Part shown: in pieces, positions 1-8,136 of the stretch
How the letters are laid out: each line of letters starts with the position of its first letter
Numbering within the stretch: the stretch's first letter is position 1
NCBI GenBank assembly: GCA_963789215.1
Contig: CAWBJY010000002.1
Location: forward strand, 496,001 to 560,000
Length of the DNA: 64,000 bases
Direction of reading: 5' to 3'
From: Phormidesmis sp963789215
GTDB lineage: Bacteria > Cyanobacteriota > Cyanobacteriia > Phormidesmidales > Phormidesmidaceae
The notes under the pieces: model-generated
What the model was told of the DNA's origin: nothing
Database searches by the model: none
The model's input: only the letters and a program-made list of their open reading frames with translations
Program-made: the position numbers and the translations under genes

Positions 1-97
1 GAGGCGCTCTGCTAGTAGATCTGGCGCTCGGCCTCAGCGACTGCCGATTAGCCCTTCTAGTAATCCATTTCCCGAAAATTCTTCATCCCGTAATCTC

Positions 98-823
98 GTG
101 AATACTTCTGCATCTGGCGAATACTACAATCCTGCTTCTGAGCGCTTTAACATTCAGCAAGAGCTAGACCGTATTGAAGAAATCGTACTGGAGAGTCCCC
201 GATTTCCGCTGACTGGGAAGACCATGATCTCGGAGGATGAGCTGCTCGATCAGCTAGATGTAGTGCGAGTGAATCTGCCAGCGGCGGTGCAGGAGTCTGT
301 GCAGATTGTGCAGGAGCGCGAGGAAATCTTGAATGAGGCTGAGCAGTACGCTCAAGAGGTGGTATCGGCGGCGGAAAAGCAGGCGGCGACTATTCTTAAT
401 GAGATGAGTTTGATTCGCCAGGCTGAAGCACAGGCAAATCAGCTACGAACACAGACGGAGCAGGAGTGCGATGCGCTAAGGGCGCAGACGCTAAGCGAGG
501 TGGAGCAACTGCAAAATCAGGCTCGGCAGGAGTGGGAGGAAATGCGCAGCCGGACGGTGAGTGAAGCGAAGACGATTCAAGAAGATGCGGATACTTATGC
601 CGATCAGGTGCTGGGCAATATGGAGCAGCAGTTTACGGAAATGCTGCACATTTTACGGAATGGCCGTCAGCAAATTCAGGGCGGTCAGGCGTTGGATTTA
701 GAGAATAGTGCTCCTCAAGCTCAAATTAATCCTGCAACCGGCGCGGTTCGTCCGGTGAGTCGCCGGGAAATGCGATCGCAGGGCCAGTCTTTACCCCAGC
801 CGCGTTCTAGCCAACGTCCATGA
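98..823 (+). CDS. DivIVA-like / ATP synthase B-like coiled-coil protein
   Basis: About 241 residues, mostly long amphipathic helix rich in Glu, Gln and Ala (roughly residues 65-195), with a disordered Pro/Gln/Arg-rich tail. A conserved N-terminal block reads FNIQQELDRIEEIVLESPR and is followed by DELLDQLDVVRVNLPAA. This resembles a cyanobacterial family usually annotated as DivIVA-like or, misleadingly, as an F0 subunit B homologue. A role as a scaffold in cell division or envelope organisation is inference. The GTG at 98 lacks a clear ribosome binding site, and the frame stays open to the left edge of the window, so the true start may lie upstream. The stop codon overlaps the ruvA start (ATGA), suggesting co-translation. 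Confidence 0.7.
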   Translation: MNTSASGEYYNPASERFNIQQELDRIEEIVLESPRFPLTGKTMISEDELLDQLDVVRVNLPAAVQESVQIVQEREEILNEAEQYAQEVVSAAEKQAATILNEMSLIRQAEAQANQLRTQTEQECDALRAQTLSEVEQLQNQARQEWEEMRSRTVSEAKTIQEDADTYADQVLGNMEQQFTEMLHILRNGRQQIQGGQALDLENSAPQAQINPATGAVRPVSRREMRSQGQSLPQPRSSQRP

Positions 824-1443
824 TTGGCTATGTAAAGGGACTGCTTGCCGACAGCCAGAAGTTGCCTAGTGGTCGGGTGATTTTGACGGTGGAGGCGGCT
901 GGGGTGGGCTACGACATGCAGGTGAATCCGCGCGTCTTGAGTTCGTTGCCGCCGGTGGGCGATCCGGTGCAAATTTATACGCATTTGCAGAGCAGAGAAG
1001 ATTTGCAGGTGCTGTTTGGTTTTGGCAGCAAGGCTGAGCGCGATGTGTTTCGGCTGCTGACCTCGGTGAGTGGAATTGGTTCGCAGATGGGAATGGCGCT
1101 GCTGGATACGTTGGGGATTAATGAGCTGATTCAGTCGGTGGTAAGTGGCAATACGAGGGTGCTATCTCGAACGCCGGGGGTGGGGAATAAGACGGCTGAG
1201 CGAATTGTTTTGGAGCTGAAAACGAAGCTGAGCGATTGGCGGCAGCATTCGGGCGTGGTGATGCCGACGGGTGGGCCAGTGTCTGCAGTGCAAGAGGATG
1301 TGGAGATGATGTTGGTGGCGCTAGGCTATACCAACAGTGAGATTAGTAAGGCGATCGCAGCAGTCGGTCAAAACACGGCGCTGAGTAAGAGTGAGAATAC
1401 AGAGGATTGGATCCGTGAGGCGATCGCCTGGTTGAGTCGTTAA
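820..1443 (+). CDS. ruvA: Holliday junction branch migration protein RuvA
   Basis: 207 residues, the usual RuvA length. It has an N-terminal OB-fold beginning MIGYVKGLL, tandem helix-hairpin-helix motifs (LLTSVSGIGSQMG and LSRTPGVGNKTAERIVLEL), and a C-terminal domain with VQEDVEMMLVALGY that would contact RuvB. RuvA tetramers bind four-way DNA junctions and load the RuvB motor during recombination repair. The start ATG overlaps the stop of the upstream coiled-coil gene by 4 nt, so the two are probably one transcript. A strong hairpin lies 61 nt downstream. Confidence 0.97.
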   Translation: MIGYVKGLLADSQKLPSGRVILTVEAAGVGYDMQVNPRVLSSLPPVGDPVQIYTHLQSREDLQVLFGFGSKAERDVFRLLTSVSGIGSQMGMALLDTLGINELIQSVVSGNTRVLSRTPGVGNKTAERIVLELKTKLSDWRQHSGVVMPTGGPVSAVQEDVEMMLVALGYTNSEISKAIAAVGQNTALSKSENTEDWIREAIAWLSR

Positions 1444-1503
1444 GTGCCTTTTTCTATGGCTTTAACGCTATAGCCTTTGAGCGTTAGTCTGCCTTTAAAG
1501 GCA

Positions 1504-1543
1504 AAAGCAGGCCATTCTTTTGCGTAAAGGAATGGCCTGCTTT
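1504..1543. terminator. Hairpin terminator between ruvA and a convergent gene
   Basis: Perfect 14-bp inverted repeat (AAAGCAGGCCATTC with GAATGGCCTGCTTT) around a 12-nt loop. It lies between ruvA (+) and the leftward gene ending at 1583. Its ends are T-rich or A-rich on both strands, so it can serve as a bidirectional terminator. Confidence 0.85.
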
Positions 1544-1582
1544 GTGTGCTGAATTTTCTACGCGCTACGTGTCTAGCTTTGA

Positions 1583-2122
1583 TTAGTTAGCCGCATCAGC
1601 GGGAGCTTCGGTGGCGGGCTGCTCTGCTGCGGGTGCGGGTTCTGGCGCAGGAGCGGAGGCAGGAGCCGGTTCTGCCGCAGGGGCAGGCTCTTGGTTGATG
1701 ATGTTGACATCAGGCGTGGGGGTTTCAGGCACCGAGATGTTTACGTCAGGCGCAGGCGCAGACGCAGGGGTTTCTCTTTCAATGATGGTTTTCTCTCGGA
1801 CAACTTCTTTTTGAACTTGAGGCGTTTGCTCGATTTCGGGAGCGGCGACGGGTGTGGGTTCGGGGCTAGATAGGAAGTAAACTGCCGCGCCAATGCCTGC
1901 GGCTAGTAGCGCAATCGTCAAACCTACAATCAGACCGCTGGCTGCGCCATCGTTAGCGGCGGCTTGAGCATTTACTCGTTCTTGACCTCGAACGGCACCT
2001 TGAACGTAGTTCTCATCGGTACGCCCTTGCACATAGCCATCGCGGCGGGCGATTTCTTCGGGGGTTGCTTCTCGTCCTTTAACGCCATCGATGTTTGGAT
2101 CGTTGGGGTTGTTAATCGCCAT
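1583..2122 (-). CDS. Single-pass membrane protein with Pro/Ala-rich tail, unknown function
   Basis: 179 residues. A soluble polar N-terminus (about residues 1-60, with PEEIARRDGYVQGRTDE) is followed by one transmembrane helix (about 62-85, GLIVGLTIALLAAGIGAAVYF). The long low-complexity extension is rich in Pro, Ala and Glu and includes the repeated elements PDVNI and PAPAAEPAPA. The layout suggests an anchored periplasmic or cell-wall-spanning linker, but no family function is recognised. It stands alone, convergent with ruvA, and has its own upstream region at 2123-2442. The Pro/Ala part yields open frames on the other strand that are not genes. Confidence 0.75.
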   Translation of the reverse strand: MAINNPNDPNIDGVKGREATPEEIARRDGYVQGRTDENYVQGAVRGQERVNAQAAANDGAASGLIVGLTIALLAAGIGAAVYFLSSPEPTPVAAPEIEQTPQVQKEVVREKTIIERETPASAPAPDVNISVPETPTPDVNIINQEPAPAAEPAPASAPAPEPAPAAEQPATEAPADAAN

Positions 2123-2442
2123 GGTTGTAGTCTCCAGATTTTAAATATTGTTGATTTAGACTTTGGATGAACCCTTTGAATCTTTGGCTAGCGCCTTCAA
2201 AAATGAACCGAATTCACTTCCGAGAACCCGTAACTGCTAAAGTATTCAACTGCTTTTTAATAGCTGTCTATATGTGATTTGGCCAGTTAAGTCGAGCACT
2301 ATGCTAACTGCCAACATAGCTGACTCTATCCGTCGTCAGACATAGGTTTTTCAGGCTAATTGGCGATCGCTACTGTAGTTTTAACTGTGGTTTTAATCGG
2401 GGCGATCGCACTTGTTGAAACTACCAGCTATCCTCGTATCTT
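2123..2442. other. Intergenic region, 320 bp
   Basis: No gene seen. It lies upstream of the leftward Pro/Ala-rich membrane gene and downstream of leftward rnc, so it should hold the membrane gene's promoter and the rnc 3' end. It contains two HIP1 octamers (GCGATCGC) near 2363 and 2402. No convincing terminator hairpin with a T tract was found. Confidence 0.6.
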
Positions 2443-3126
2443 TTAGTCATCAAGAAAAGTTTCTTTAATGCGCTCTAGTGCTGCTCTTGCCGCTGCCTTC
2501 TGGGCTTCTTTTTTGCTGTGCCCGTGGCCCTGTCCGTAGGCTCGACCACTGATAATAACCTCTACCCAAAACTCTTGATTGTGGTCGGGGCCACTGCTAT
2601 TAACGGTGACATATTCTGGGGTTTTTCCAAAGCGTTTTTGAGCCCATTCTTGTAGGCGACTCTTTTCATTTTTGATATCGTTTGCTGTAGCCGAATCGAT
2701 GACTGAATCGAACATCGGCCACACGTAGCTGCGGACAGTATTGATGTCTCGCTGACTGTCTAGAAAATAGGCTCCGATTAAAGCTTCAAAGGCGCTGCAT
2801 AGGAGTCTCGCACTGTCGCGTCCCTGGTTCTGTAGTGCACCTTTGCCTAAGCGCAGATGCTGAGCGATGTTCAACTCTTGGGCAAAGTGGCAGAGCTGAG
2901 ACTCTTCGACTAGGGATCCTCTTATTTGCGAGAGGTCTCCTTCGGGCCTATCTGGATAGCGCGTATAGAGATATTCTCCGCTGAGAAAGTTGAGAATGGC
3001 GTCGCCTAGAAATTCTAAGCGTTCGTTGTGCTGCGCTTTTGGCTGTTCGTTAGTGAAGGAACTGTGCGTTACGGCTTGCTGCCATAGTGCGCTGTTTGTA
3101 AAGGGCGGTAGATAAAAAGCAGACAT
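2443..3126 (-). CDS. rnc: Ribonuclease III
   Basis: 227 residues, normal length. The N-terminal endonuclease domain carries the signature NERLEFLGDAIL (about residues 34-45) and a downstream acidic site in the FEALIGAYFLD region. The C-terminal double-stranded RNA-binding domain (about 155-222) ends with the typical GHSKKEAQKAAARAAL. The enzyme cleaves dsRNA during rRNA processing and mRNA turnover. The start codon lies one base after the stop of the upstream amidase gene, so translation is likely coupled. Confidence 0.96.
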   Translation of the reverse strand: MSAFYLPPFTNSALWQQAVTHSSFTNEQPKAQHNERLEFLGDAILNFLSGEYLYTRYPDRPEGDLSQIRGSLVEESQLCHFAQELNIAQHLRLGKGALQNQGRDSARLLCSAFEALIGAYFLDSQRDINTVRSYVWPMFDSVIDSATANDIKNEKSRLQEWAQKRFGKTPEYVTVNSSGPDHNQEFWVEVIISGRAYGQGHGHSKKEAQKAAARAALERIKETFLDD

Positions 3127-3127
3127 G

Positions 3128-4945
3128 CTACTGGCCTTCTAGCCACTGTTCTACGCCTTGCGCGAGCGTTTTTGCAAGCTTTTGCTGCGACTTCTCATCA
3201 GTGATCCACTCAAACTCTTCTGGATTGATCATAAATCCTAGTTCCAACAATACAGAAGGCGCAACGTTGGGCCGAGTTAGCGCTAGGTTGTTCCAATACA
3301 CGCCGTAAGACTCGCGGCCTAGTTCCTCTACGAGATAGTTGTGTAGAAAAGTCGCTAAATCGTGTGCTTGGGGATGATACCAAAAGCTGCCCACACCACT
3401 TCTTCCTAGGGCATCGCCAGCATCGGGCAGCGCGTTGTAATGAAGGCTTAGCGCCAGGGTTGGCTCAGTGGCGTCGATGATGGCTACTCGGTCAGCGGGA
3501 TAGAGGTCGTCGTCGCCTTCTCGGGTCATGACGACGGTGGCACCGCGCGATTCTAGTTCGTCTCGTAATAGCTTGGAGACGATGAGCGTAACGTCCTTTT
3601 CGGGATAGCCAGTGGGGCCGCGAGAGCCTAGATCGGCGTTGCTTCCGTGGCCTGGATCGATCAGAATAGTTGTTCCTTTTAAGCTGTTGTTTTCAGCCGC
3701 ATGTTTTAAAGAGAGAATTAAACTGGTGCCTTCGTAGCGAAGCTTGTATCCCCACTGCTGTGGATTCTTAAAGTGAAAGGTATATTCTGCGCTGTCGGGA
3801 AGAACAGAATTGAAGTCCATTCTCTCTACGACTGGATCGTTGGAGAAGTAGATGGTGTCTGTTTGCGGTGTTGTATTGTGCAGCGTGAGAGTGAGCGTTT
3901 GTGTGTCTTGCTTGACTGAGATTGGGACGGGCGTTTGTAGGGGGAAAACAACTTCTGTCCAGTCGCCTTTTTGTGCGGCACTGATGCCACGAATGATACT
4001 CGCGGGCGGCACTGGAGCGCTGCTGATCTGGGTTTCAGATTCTTTGATCCAGCCGCCGTAGTCCAAGCGCAGCCATTCGCCATCGCGTCCGGTGATGGCA
4101 GCTTTGGTGCCTGCGGGTAGCGGCGTGATGCGAGAGTAGTCGGTGGTAGGGCCAGTGCGGGCAACGCCAGCGTCGGCGGTGACTTCGGCGACTTGAATGG
4201 CTGTCGGTGAGAGAATGCTGATCTGTCCGGGGGCTTGAGCGGTGACCGTTTGCCCTTGAGCGGTGACGGCAAAGGTGGGGGCGCCAAGATTTCCGGGTTC
4301 TGTTGGCATCATGCAGCCTGCATATTCGGTGGCGTTAAGGGCCACGGGCGCGGTTTGATCGGTGAGGACGGCGGAGTTGGGTGGGAGATCTACGCTGGTT
4401 TGTGGCGTGAGAGCAATGCTGCTGTTGCCCAGCTTGGCAGAGACTTGGGCATTTGGAGATGCGATCGCACTCAAGCAAATCAGCTCGCCAGGCAATCTAG
4501 CAATATTTTGCGCAGGCATTAGCGTTCCTTCTGCAAACCCAATGCCTTCTGGCACGGGCGGCTCGATAGAACTCCTCGTAATGTTGAGCGTTACGCTTTG
4601 CTCGCCTTGAACTAGCGTGAATGTGTTCTGACCCATTTGCAGCGGCAGCGTTGGTGCGAAGTGGCCGTCACCGCTGCGATTTTCGATAACCTGGCCGTTG
4701 ATGGTGACGGGTTGATCTGGATTGGCGGTGCCGATAAAGAAGATGCGATCGGCGACGGTTTCGTGTTCTGTGGGCGGATAGGCAACAAACAAACTATTTG
4801 GAGAGGACTGTATCTCTGCTTGGGCTAGAAGCGGTGGGAATAGCGTAGAAGATTGAACTTGAGCAACGGTGCTTTCTGGCAGTAGCAGCACGCTTACAAG
4901 CCCACTTAGCAGAGCAATCGTTCTCAATTTCCAGCGCTGACTCAT
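3128..4945 (-). CDS. N-acetylmuramoyl-L-alanine amidase, AMIN/SH3/Amidase_3 type
   Basis: 605 residues. In order it has a signal peptide (about 1-28), a beta-rich module (about 65-120), a bacterial SH3-like segment (about 250-300, ending GEWLRLDYGGWI), an AMIN-like beta domain (about 325-415), and a C-terminal Amidase_3 catalytic domain (about 420-603). The zinc-site residues are visible in IDPGHGS, YPEKDV, SLHYNA and LLELGFM. The family cleaves the amide bond between MurNAc and the peptide stem in the periplasm, for cell separation. It is followed immediately by rnc on the same strand. It is divergent from pyrG, with about 218 bp of shared upstream region. Confidence 0.92.
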   Translation of the reverse strand: MSQRWKLRTIALLSGLVSVLLLPESTVAQVQSSTLFPPLLAQAEIQSSPNSLFVAYPPTEHETVADRIFFIGTANPDQPVTINGQVIENRSGDGHFAPTLPLQMGQNTFTLVQGEQSVTLNITRSSIEPPVPEGIGFAEGTLMPAQNIARLPGELICLSAIASPNAQVSAKLGNSSIALTPQTSVDLPPNSAVLTDQTAPVALNATEYAGCMMPTEPGNLGAPTFAVTAQGQTVTAQAPGQISILSPTAIQVAEVTADAGVARTGPTTDYSRITPLPAGTKAAITGRDGEWLRLDYGGWIKESETQISSAPVPPASIIRGISAAQKGDWTEVVFPLQTPVPISVKQDTQTLTLTLHNTTPQTDTIYFSNDPVVERMDFNSVLPDSAEYTFHFKNPQQWGYKLRYEGTSLILSLKHAAENNSLKGTTILIDPGHGSNADLGSRGPTGYPEKDVTLIVSKLLRDELESRGATVVMTREGDDDLYPADRVAIIDATEPTLALSLHYNALPDAGDALGRSGVGSFWYHPQAHDLATFLHNYLVEELGRESYGVYWNNLALTRPNVAPSVLLELGFMINPEEFEWITDEKSQQKLAKTLAQGVEQWLEGQ

Positions 4946-5163
4946 CTTTGTTCCTCAAACCTACTCAAGCAAAAGCCATCTGATTCTTATACCAGTATCT
5001 CAGGTGACTGCCTACTGCTAGAGAGAAATATACAGTTTGCAATCGGGTTCCTATGGCACAATTGGTGATTAGTAAAAAGCGAAATATTGCACCGCTTATA
5101 AGCAGCCATCTATAGAAAATTTCGCCGCCTTAGAAGCGGGTAGACTCAGCCCAAAAGGAGATC

Positions 5164-6822
5164 ATGACTAAGTTCGTATTTGTAACCGGTGGCGTTGTGT
5201 CGAGCATCGGTAAAGGCATTGTAGCGGCTAGCCTTGGGCGGCTGCTGAAGTCGCGCGACTATTCGGTGTCTATTCTTAAGCTCGATCCTTACATCAACGT
5301 AGACCCCGGTACGATGAGCCCGTTTCAGCATGGCGAAGTATTTGTAACTGAGGACGGCGCTGAGACGGATTTGGACCTAGGGCACTACGAACGCTTTACC
5401 GATACCTCGATGTCGCGGCTAAATAGCGTGACCACAGGTGCCATCTATCAATCTGTGATTAATAAGGAGCGGCGTGGCGACTACGAAGGCCGCACGGTAC
5501 AGGTGATCCCGCATGTTACCGATGAGATTAAGTCGCGGATTCATCGGGTGGCGCGCAATCGCAATCCGGACGTGGTGATTATAGAGATTGGCGGGACGGT
5601 GGGCGATATTGAGTCGCTGCCGTTTATGGAGGCGATTCGGCAGTTTAAGCAGGATGTGGGCCGTCATGACGCGATTTATATTCATGTGACGCTAATTCCT
5701 TGGATTCCGGCGGCGGGTGAGCTGAAGACAAAGCCGACGCAGCATTCGGTGAAGGAACTGCGCTCGATTGGTATCCAGCCGGATATCTTGGTGTGCCGTA
5801 GCGAGCAGCCAATTTCGATTGAGATGCGCGAGAAAATTTCTAGCTTTTGTAATGTGCCATTGAACTGCGTGATTCCAGCTCAAGATGCGCCGAGTATTTA
5901 TGAGGTGCCGCTATATATGGAGCAGGAAGGGCTAGCGGAGCAGAGTTTGAGCTTGTTGGATTTGGAAATGCGATCGCCCGATCTTACCCAGTGGTCAACG
6001 CTAGTAGATCGGCTCTATAGCCCAGAGCGCACCTTGGAAATTGCCGTTGTAGGTAAGTACGTTCAGCTCAACGATGCTTACCTTTCTGTGACTGAAGCGC
6101 TGAGGCATGCAGGTACTAATTACCGCACTGACGTCAAAATTCGCTGGGTAGACTCTGAAGATCTAGAGAACGAGGATCCAGCTAAGCACTTCGAAGGTGT
6201 GGCAGGGATCGTTGTTCCCGGCGGCTTTGGCGCTCGCGGAATTGATGGCAAGATCAGTACGATTGAATATGCTCGCCAGCAAAAGATTCCGTTTTTAGGG
6301 CTTTGCTTAGGAATGCAGTGCCTAGTGATTGAGTGGGCAAAGAACATTGCTAAGCTTGAAAGCTCGAATAGCTCGGAGTTTGACGCTGAAGCTGAGAACC
6401 AGGTAATCAGCTTGATGCCTGAACAAGAGGATGTCGTAGACAGAGGCGGCACCATGCGGTTGGGACTGTATCCTTGCCGATTAGAGGAAAACACGCTGGC
6501 GAGAAAGCTGTATGACAAAGAGGTAATCTATGAGCGCCATCGCCATCGCTACGAGTTCAATAATGCCTATCGCAATCTGTTTTTAGAAACGGGTTACATG
6601 GTGAGCGGGACGTCTCCGGACGGTCGCTTAGTGGAGATTGTAGAGCTGCCTAGCCACCCGTTTTTCATCGCCTGCCAGTTCCACCCAGAGTTTCAGTCGC
6701 GGCCAAATACGCCGCATCCCATGTTCTTAGGATTAATTGAGGCGGCTTTGAAAGGAAGTGAGGTCGATAGCTACGACATCTCTGCCGCTAGGGTTACTGC
6801 TGAAGTGAGTTTGTCTAAATAG
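5164..6822 (+). CDS. pyrG: CTP synthase
   Basis: 552 residues. The N-terminal synthetase domain begins MTKFVFVTGGVVSSIGKGI and contains the conserved KLDPYINVDPGTMSPFQHGE block. The C-terminal class I glutamine amidotransferase domain has its nucleophile in GLCLGMQ (Cys381) and the His-Glu pair in CQFHPEF. It makes CTP from UTP, ATP and glutamine. A strong ribosome binding site (AAAAGGAG, 5153-5160) supports the ATG at 5164. No frame or active-site defects were seen. Confidence 0.98.
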   Translation: MTKFVFVTGGVVSSIGKGIVAASLGRLLKSRDYSVSILKLDPYINVDPGTMSPFQHGEVFVTEDGAETDLDLGHYERFTDTSMSRLNSVTTGAIYQSVINKERRGDYEGRTVQVIPHVTDEIKSRIHRVARNRNPDVVIIEIGGTVGDIESLPFMEAIRQFKQDVGRHDAIYIHVTLIPWIPAAGELKTKPTQHSVKELRSIGIQPDILVCRSEQPISIEMREKISSFCNVPLNCVIPAQDAPSIYEVPLYMEQEGLAEQSLSLLDLEMRSPDLTQWSTLVDRLYSPERTLEIAVVGKYVQLNDAYLSVTEALRHAGTNYRTDVKIRWVDSEDLENEDPAKHFEGVAGIVVPGGFGARGIDGKISTIEYARQQKIPFLGLCLGMQCLVIEWAKNIAKLESSNSSEFDAEAENQVISLMPEQEDVVDRGGTMRLGLYPCRLEENTLARKLYDKEVIYERHRHRYEFNNAYRNLFLETGYMVSGTSPDGRLVEIVELPSHPFFIACQFHPEFQSRPNTPHPMFLGLIEAALKGSEVDSYDISAARVTAEVSLSK

Positions 6823-7125
6823 CGTCCCGCTTCATATCCAGCTTAAAAGCCCGCCAGACGTGCGCAGCAAACTTTTAAGCAGAAGTCATGTAGTCTTACG
6901 TGCTGCCATTTTGGCGATAGCTATGAGCAGAGAAAAGTTGAATAGCTGTGGTTCCAATATCTCCAGCGTATAATCCTTTTTTGGGTAAATCGTTTAAATA
7001 GGACGATATCTGAATACAAGGGAGCGTTCATACTGCTTTTCTCTACTATTGCTGGTCTAAGGCTAATAAAGAAGGGGCCGCAAGCTAAGCCTACAGCCCC
7101 TTCTTTATTGGCTTAACCTGAGAAC
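6823..7125. other. Intergenic region between convergent pyrG and chlL
   Basis: No gene seen. Just after pyrG there is a 9-bp inverted repeat (6841-6849 with 6872-6880) with a long loop and no T tract, so it is only a weak terminator candidate. The strong hairpin at 7065-7109 belongs to the end of the chl cluster. Confidence 0.6.
7065..7109 (-). terminator. Terminator after chlL
   Basis: 14-bp perfect inverted repeat (AATAAAGAAGGGGC with GCCCCTTCTTTATT) with a 17-nt loop, just past the chlL stop. The A/T ends of the stem give a U-rich 3' side for transcripts from either direction, so it may also stop read-through from pyrG. Confidence 0.85.
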
Positions 7126-8031
7126 TTACTCGAATCCAAGTAGGTCGAAGATCTCTCGGTCCTTGAGCGGTTCAATTTCAAGTGGCTCGGCATTGTCAAT
7201 CATGCCTTTTGCTAGCTTCAAATATTCATCGCGGACTGCCTGAATTTCAGGATCGGAGTCTTCCATTTCGAATACGGTGCATTTCTTCAGGCGGCTGCGG
7301 CGAATGGCATCGACTGTTTTGAAGTGGGCGCGGGTATGAAGTCCGACGCGATCATTGTATTTGTCGATTTGGTCGGTGTCTTCGCTGCGGTTGGCAATGA
7401 CGCCGCCTAAGCGAACTTTGTAGTTCTTGGCTTTGGAGCGGATGGCCGCGACGATGCGGTTCATCGCGAAGATGGAGTCGAAGTCGTTGGCGGTGACGAC
7501 GAGGCAATAGTGCGCGTGCTGCAAGGGAGCCGCGAACCCACCGCAAACTACGTCGCCTAGTACGTCGAAGATCACAATGTCAGTGTCTTCGAGCAGGTGA
7601 TGCTCTTTGAGAAGCTTTACGGTTTGGCCCGTGACGTAGCCGCCGCAGCCAGTACCGGCTGGTGGGCCACCGGATTCGATGCACATGACGCCGTTGTAGC
7701 CTTCAAACATGAAGTCTTCGGTCTGGAGTTCCTCGGAGTGAAAGTCTACGGTTTCGAGGATGTCGATAACGGTAGGCACCATGCGCTTGGTGAGGGTGAA
7801 GGTGCTGTCGTGCTTGGGATCGCAGCCGATTTGGAGGACGCGTTTGCCGAGGTGGGAGAAGGCGGCGGAAAGGTTGGATGAGGTGGTGGACTTGCCGATG
7901 CCGCCTTTGCCGTAGACCGCGATGACGAGTGCGCCTTCGATATTTACGTTGGCGTCTTGATGGACTTGCAGGCTGCCTTCGCCATCTTCACCTTTTTTGA
8001 CGGCGGGGCGGACGTTTGTTGTTGCTACCAC
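7126..8031 (-). CDS. chlL: Light-independent protochlorophyllide reductase, ATP-binding subunit ChlL
   Basis: 301 residues with a GTG start. This NifH-like P-loop protein has GKGGIGKST at residues 41-49 and cluster ligands Cys129 (GTGCGGY) and Cys163 (VVCGGFA) for the intersubunit 4Fe-4S centre. It passes electrons to ChlNB to reduce protochlorophyllide without light. It carries a 30-residue N-terminal extension (GEGSLQVHQDANVNIEG) that standard cyanobacterial ChlL lacks, since that begins directly at the P-loop strand. The extension and internal sequence (FTLTKRMVPTVIDILE, HSEELQTEDF) match my memory of marine picocyanobacterial and purple-bacterial L subunits. It is the last gene of the chlN-chlB-chlL run. 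Confidence 0.96.
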   Translation of the reverse strand: MVATTNVRPAVKKGEDGEGSLQVHQDANVNIEGALVIAVYGKGGIGKSTTSSNLSAAFSHLGKRVLQIGCDPKHDSTFTLTKRMVPTVIDILETVDFHSEELQTEDFMFEGYNGVMCIESGGPPAGTGCGGYVTGQTVKLLKEHHLLEDTDIVIFDVLGDVVCGGFAAPLQHAHYCLVVTANDFDSIFAMNRIVAAIRSKAKNYKVRLGGVIANRSEDTDQIDKYNDRVGLHTRAHFKTVDAIRRSRLKKCTVFEMEDSDPEIQAVRDEYLKLAKGMIDNAEPLEIEPLKDREIFDLLGFE

Positions 8032-8136
8032 GGAAATCTCCTTTTAGTTATGAATGATGAATGAGCTTCGGCTGCGCTCAGCTACCGATGAGTTGGCTGT
8101 TGGCTGAGCGTGGTTGAAGCCAAGGTGGGTTTTGGG

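Noticed and set aside
1611..1873. Open frames on the plus strand opposite the Pro/Ala-rich membrane protein
   Set aside because: They mirror low-complexity codons of the minus-strand gene and have no ribosome binding site or family resemblance.
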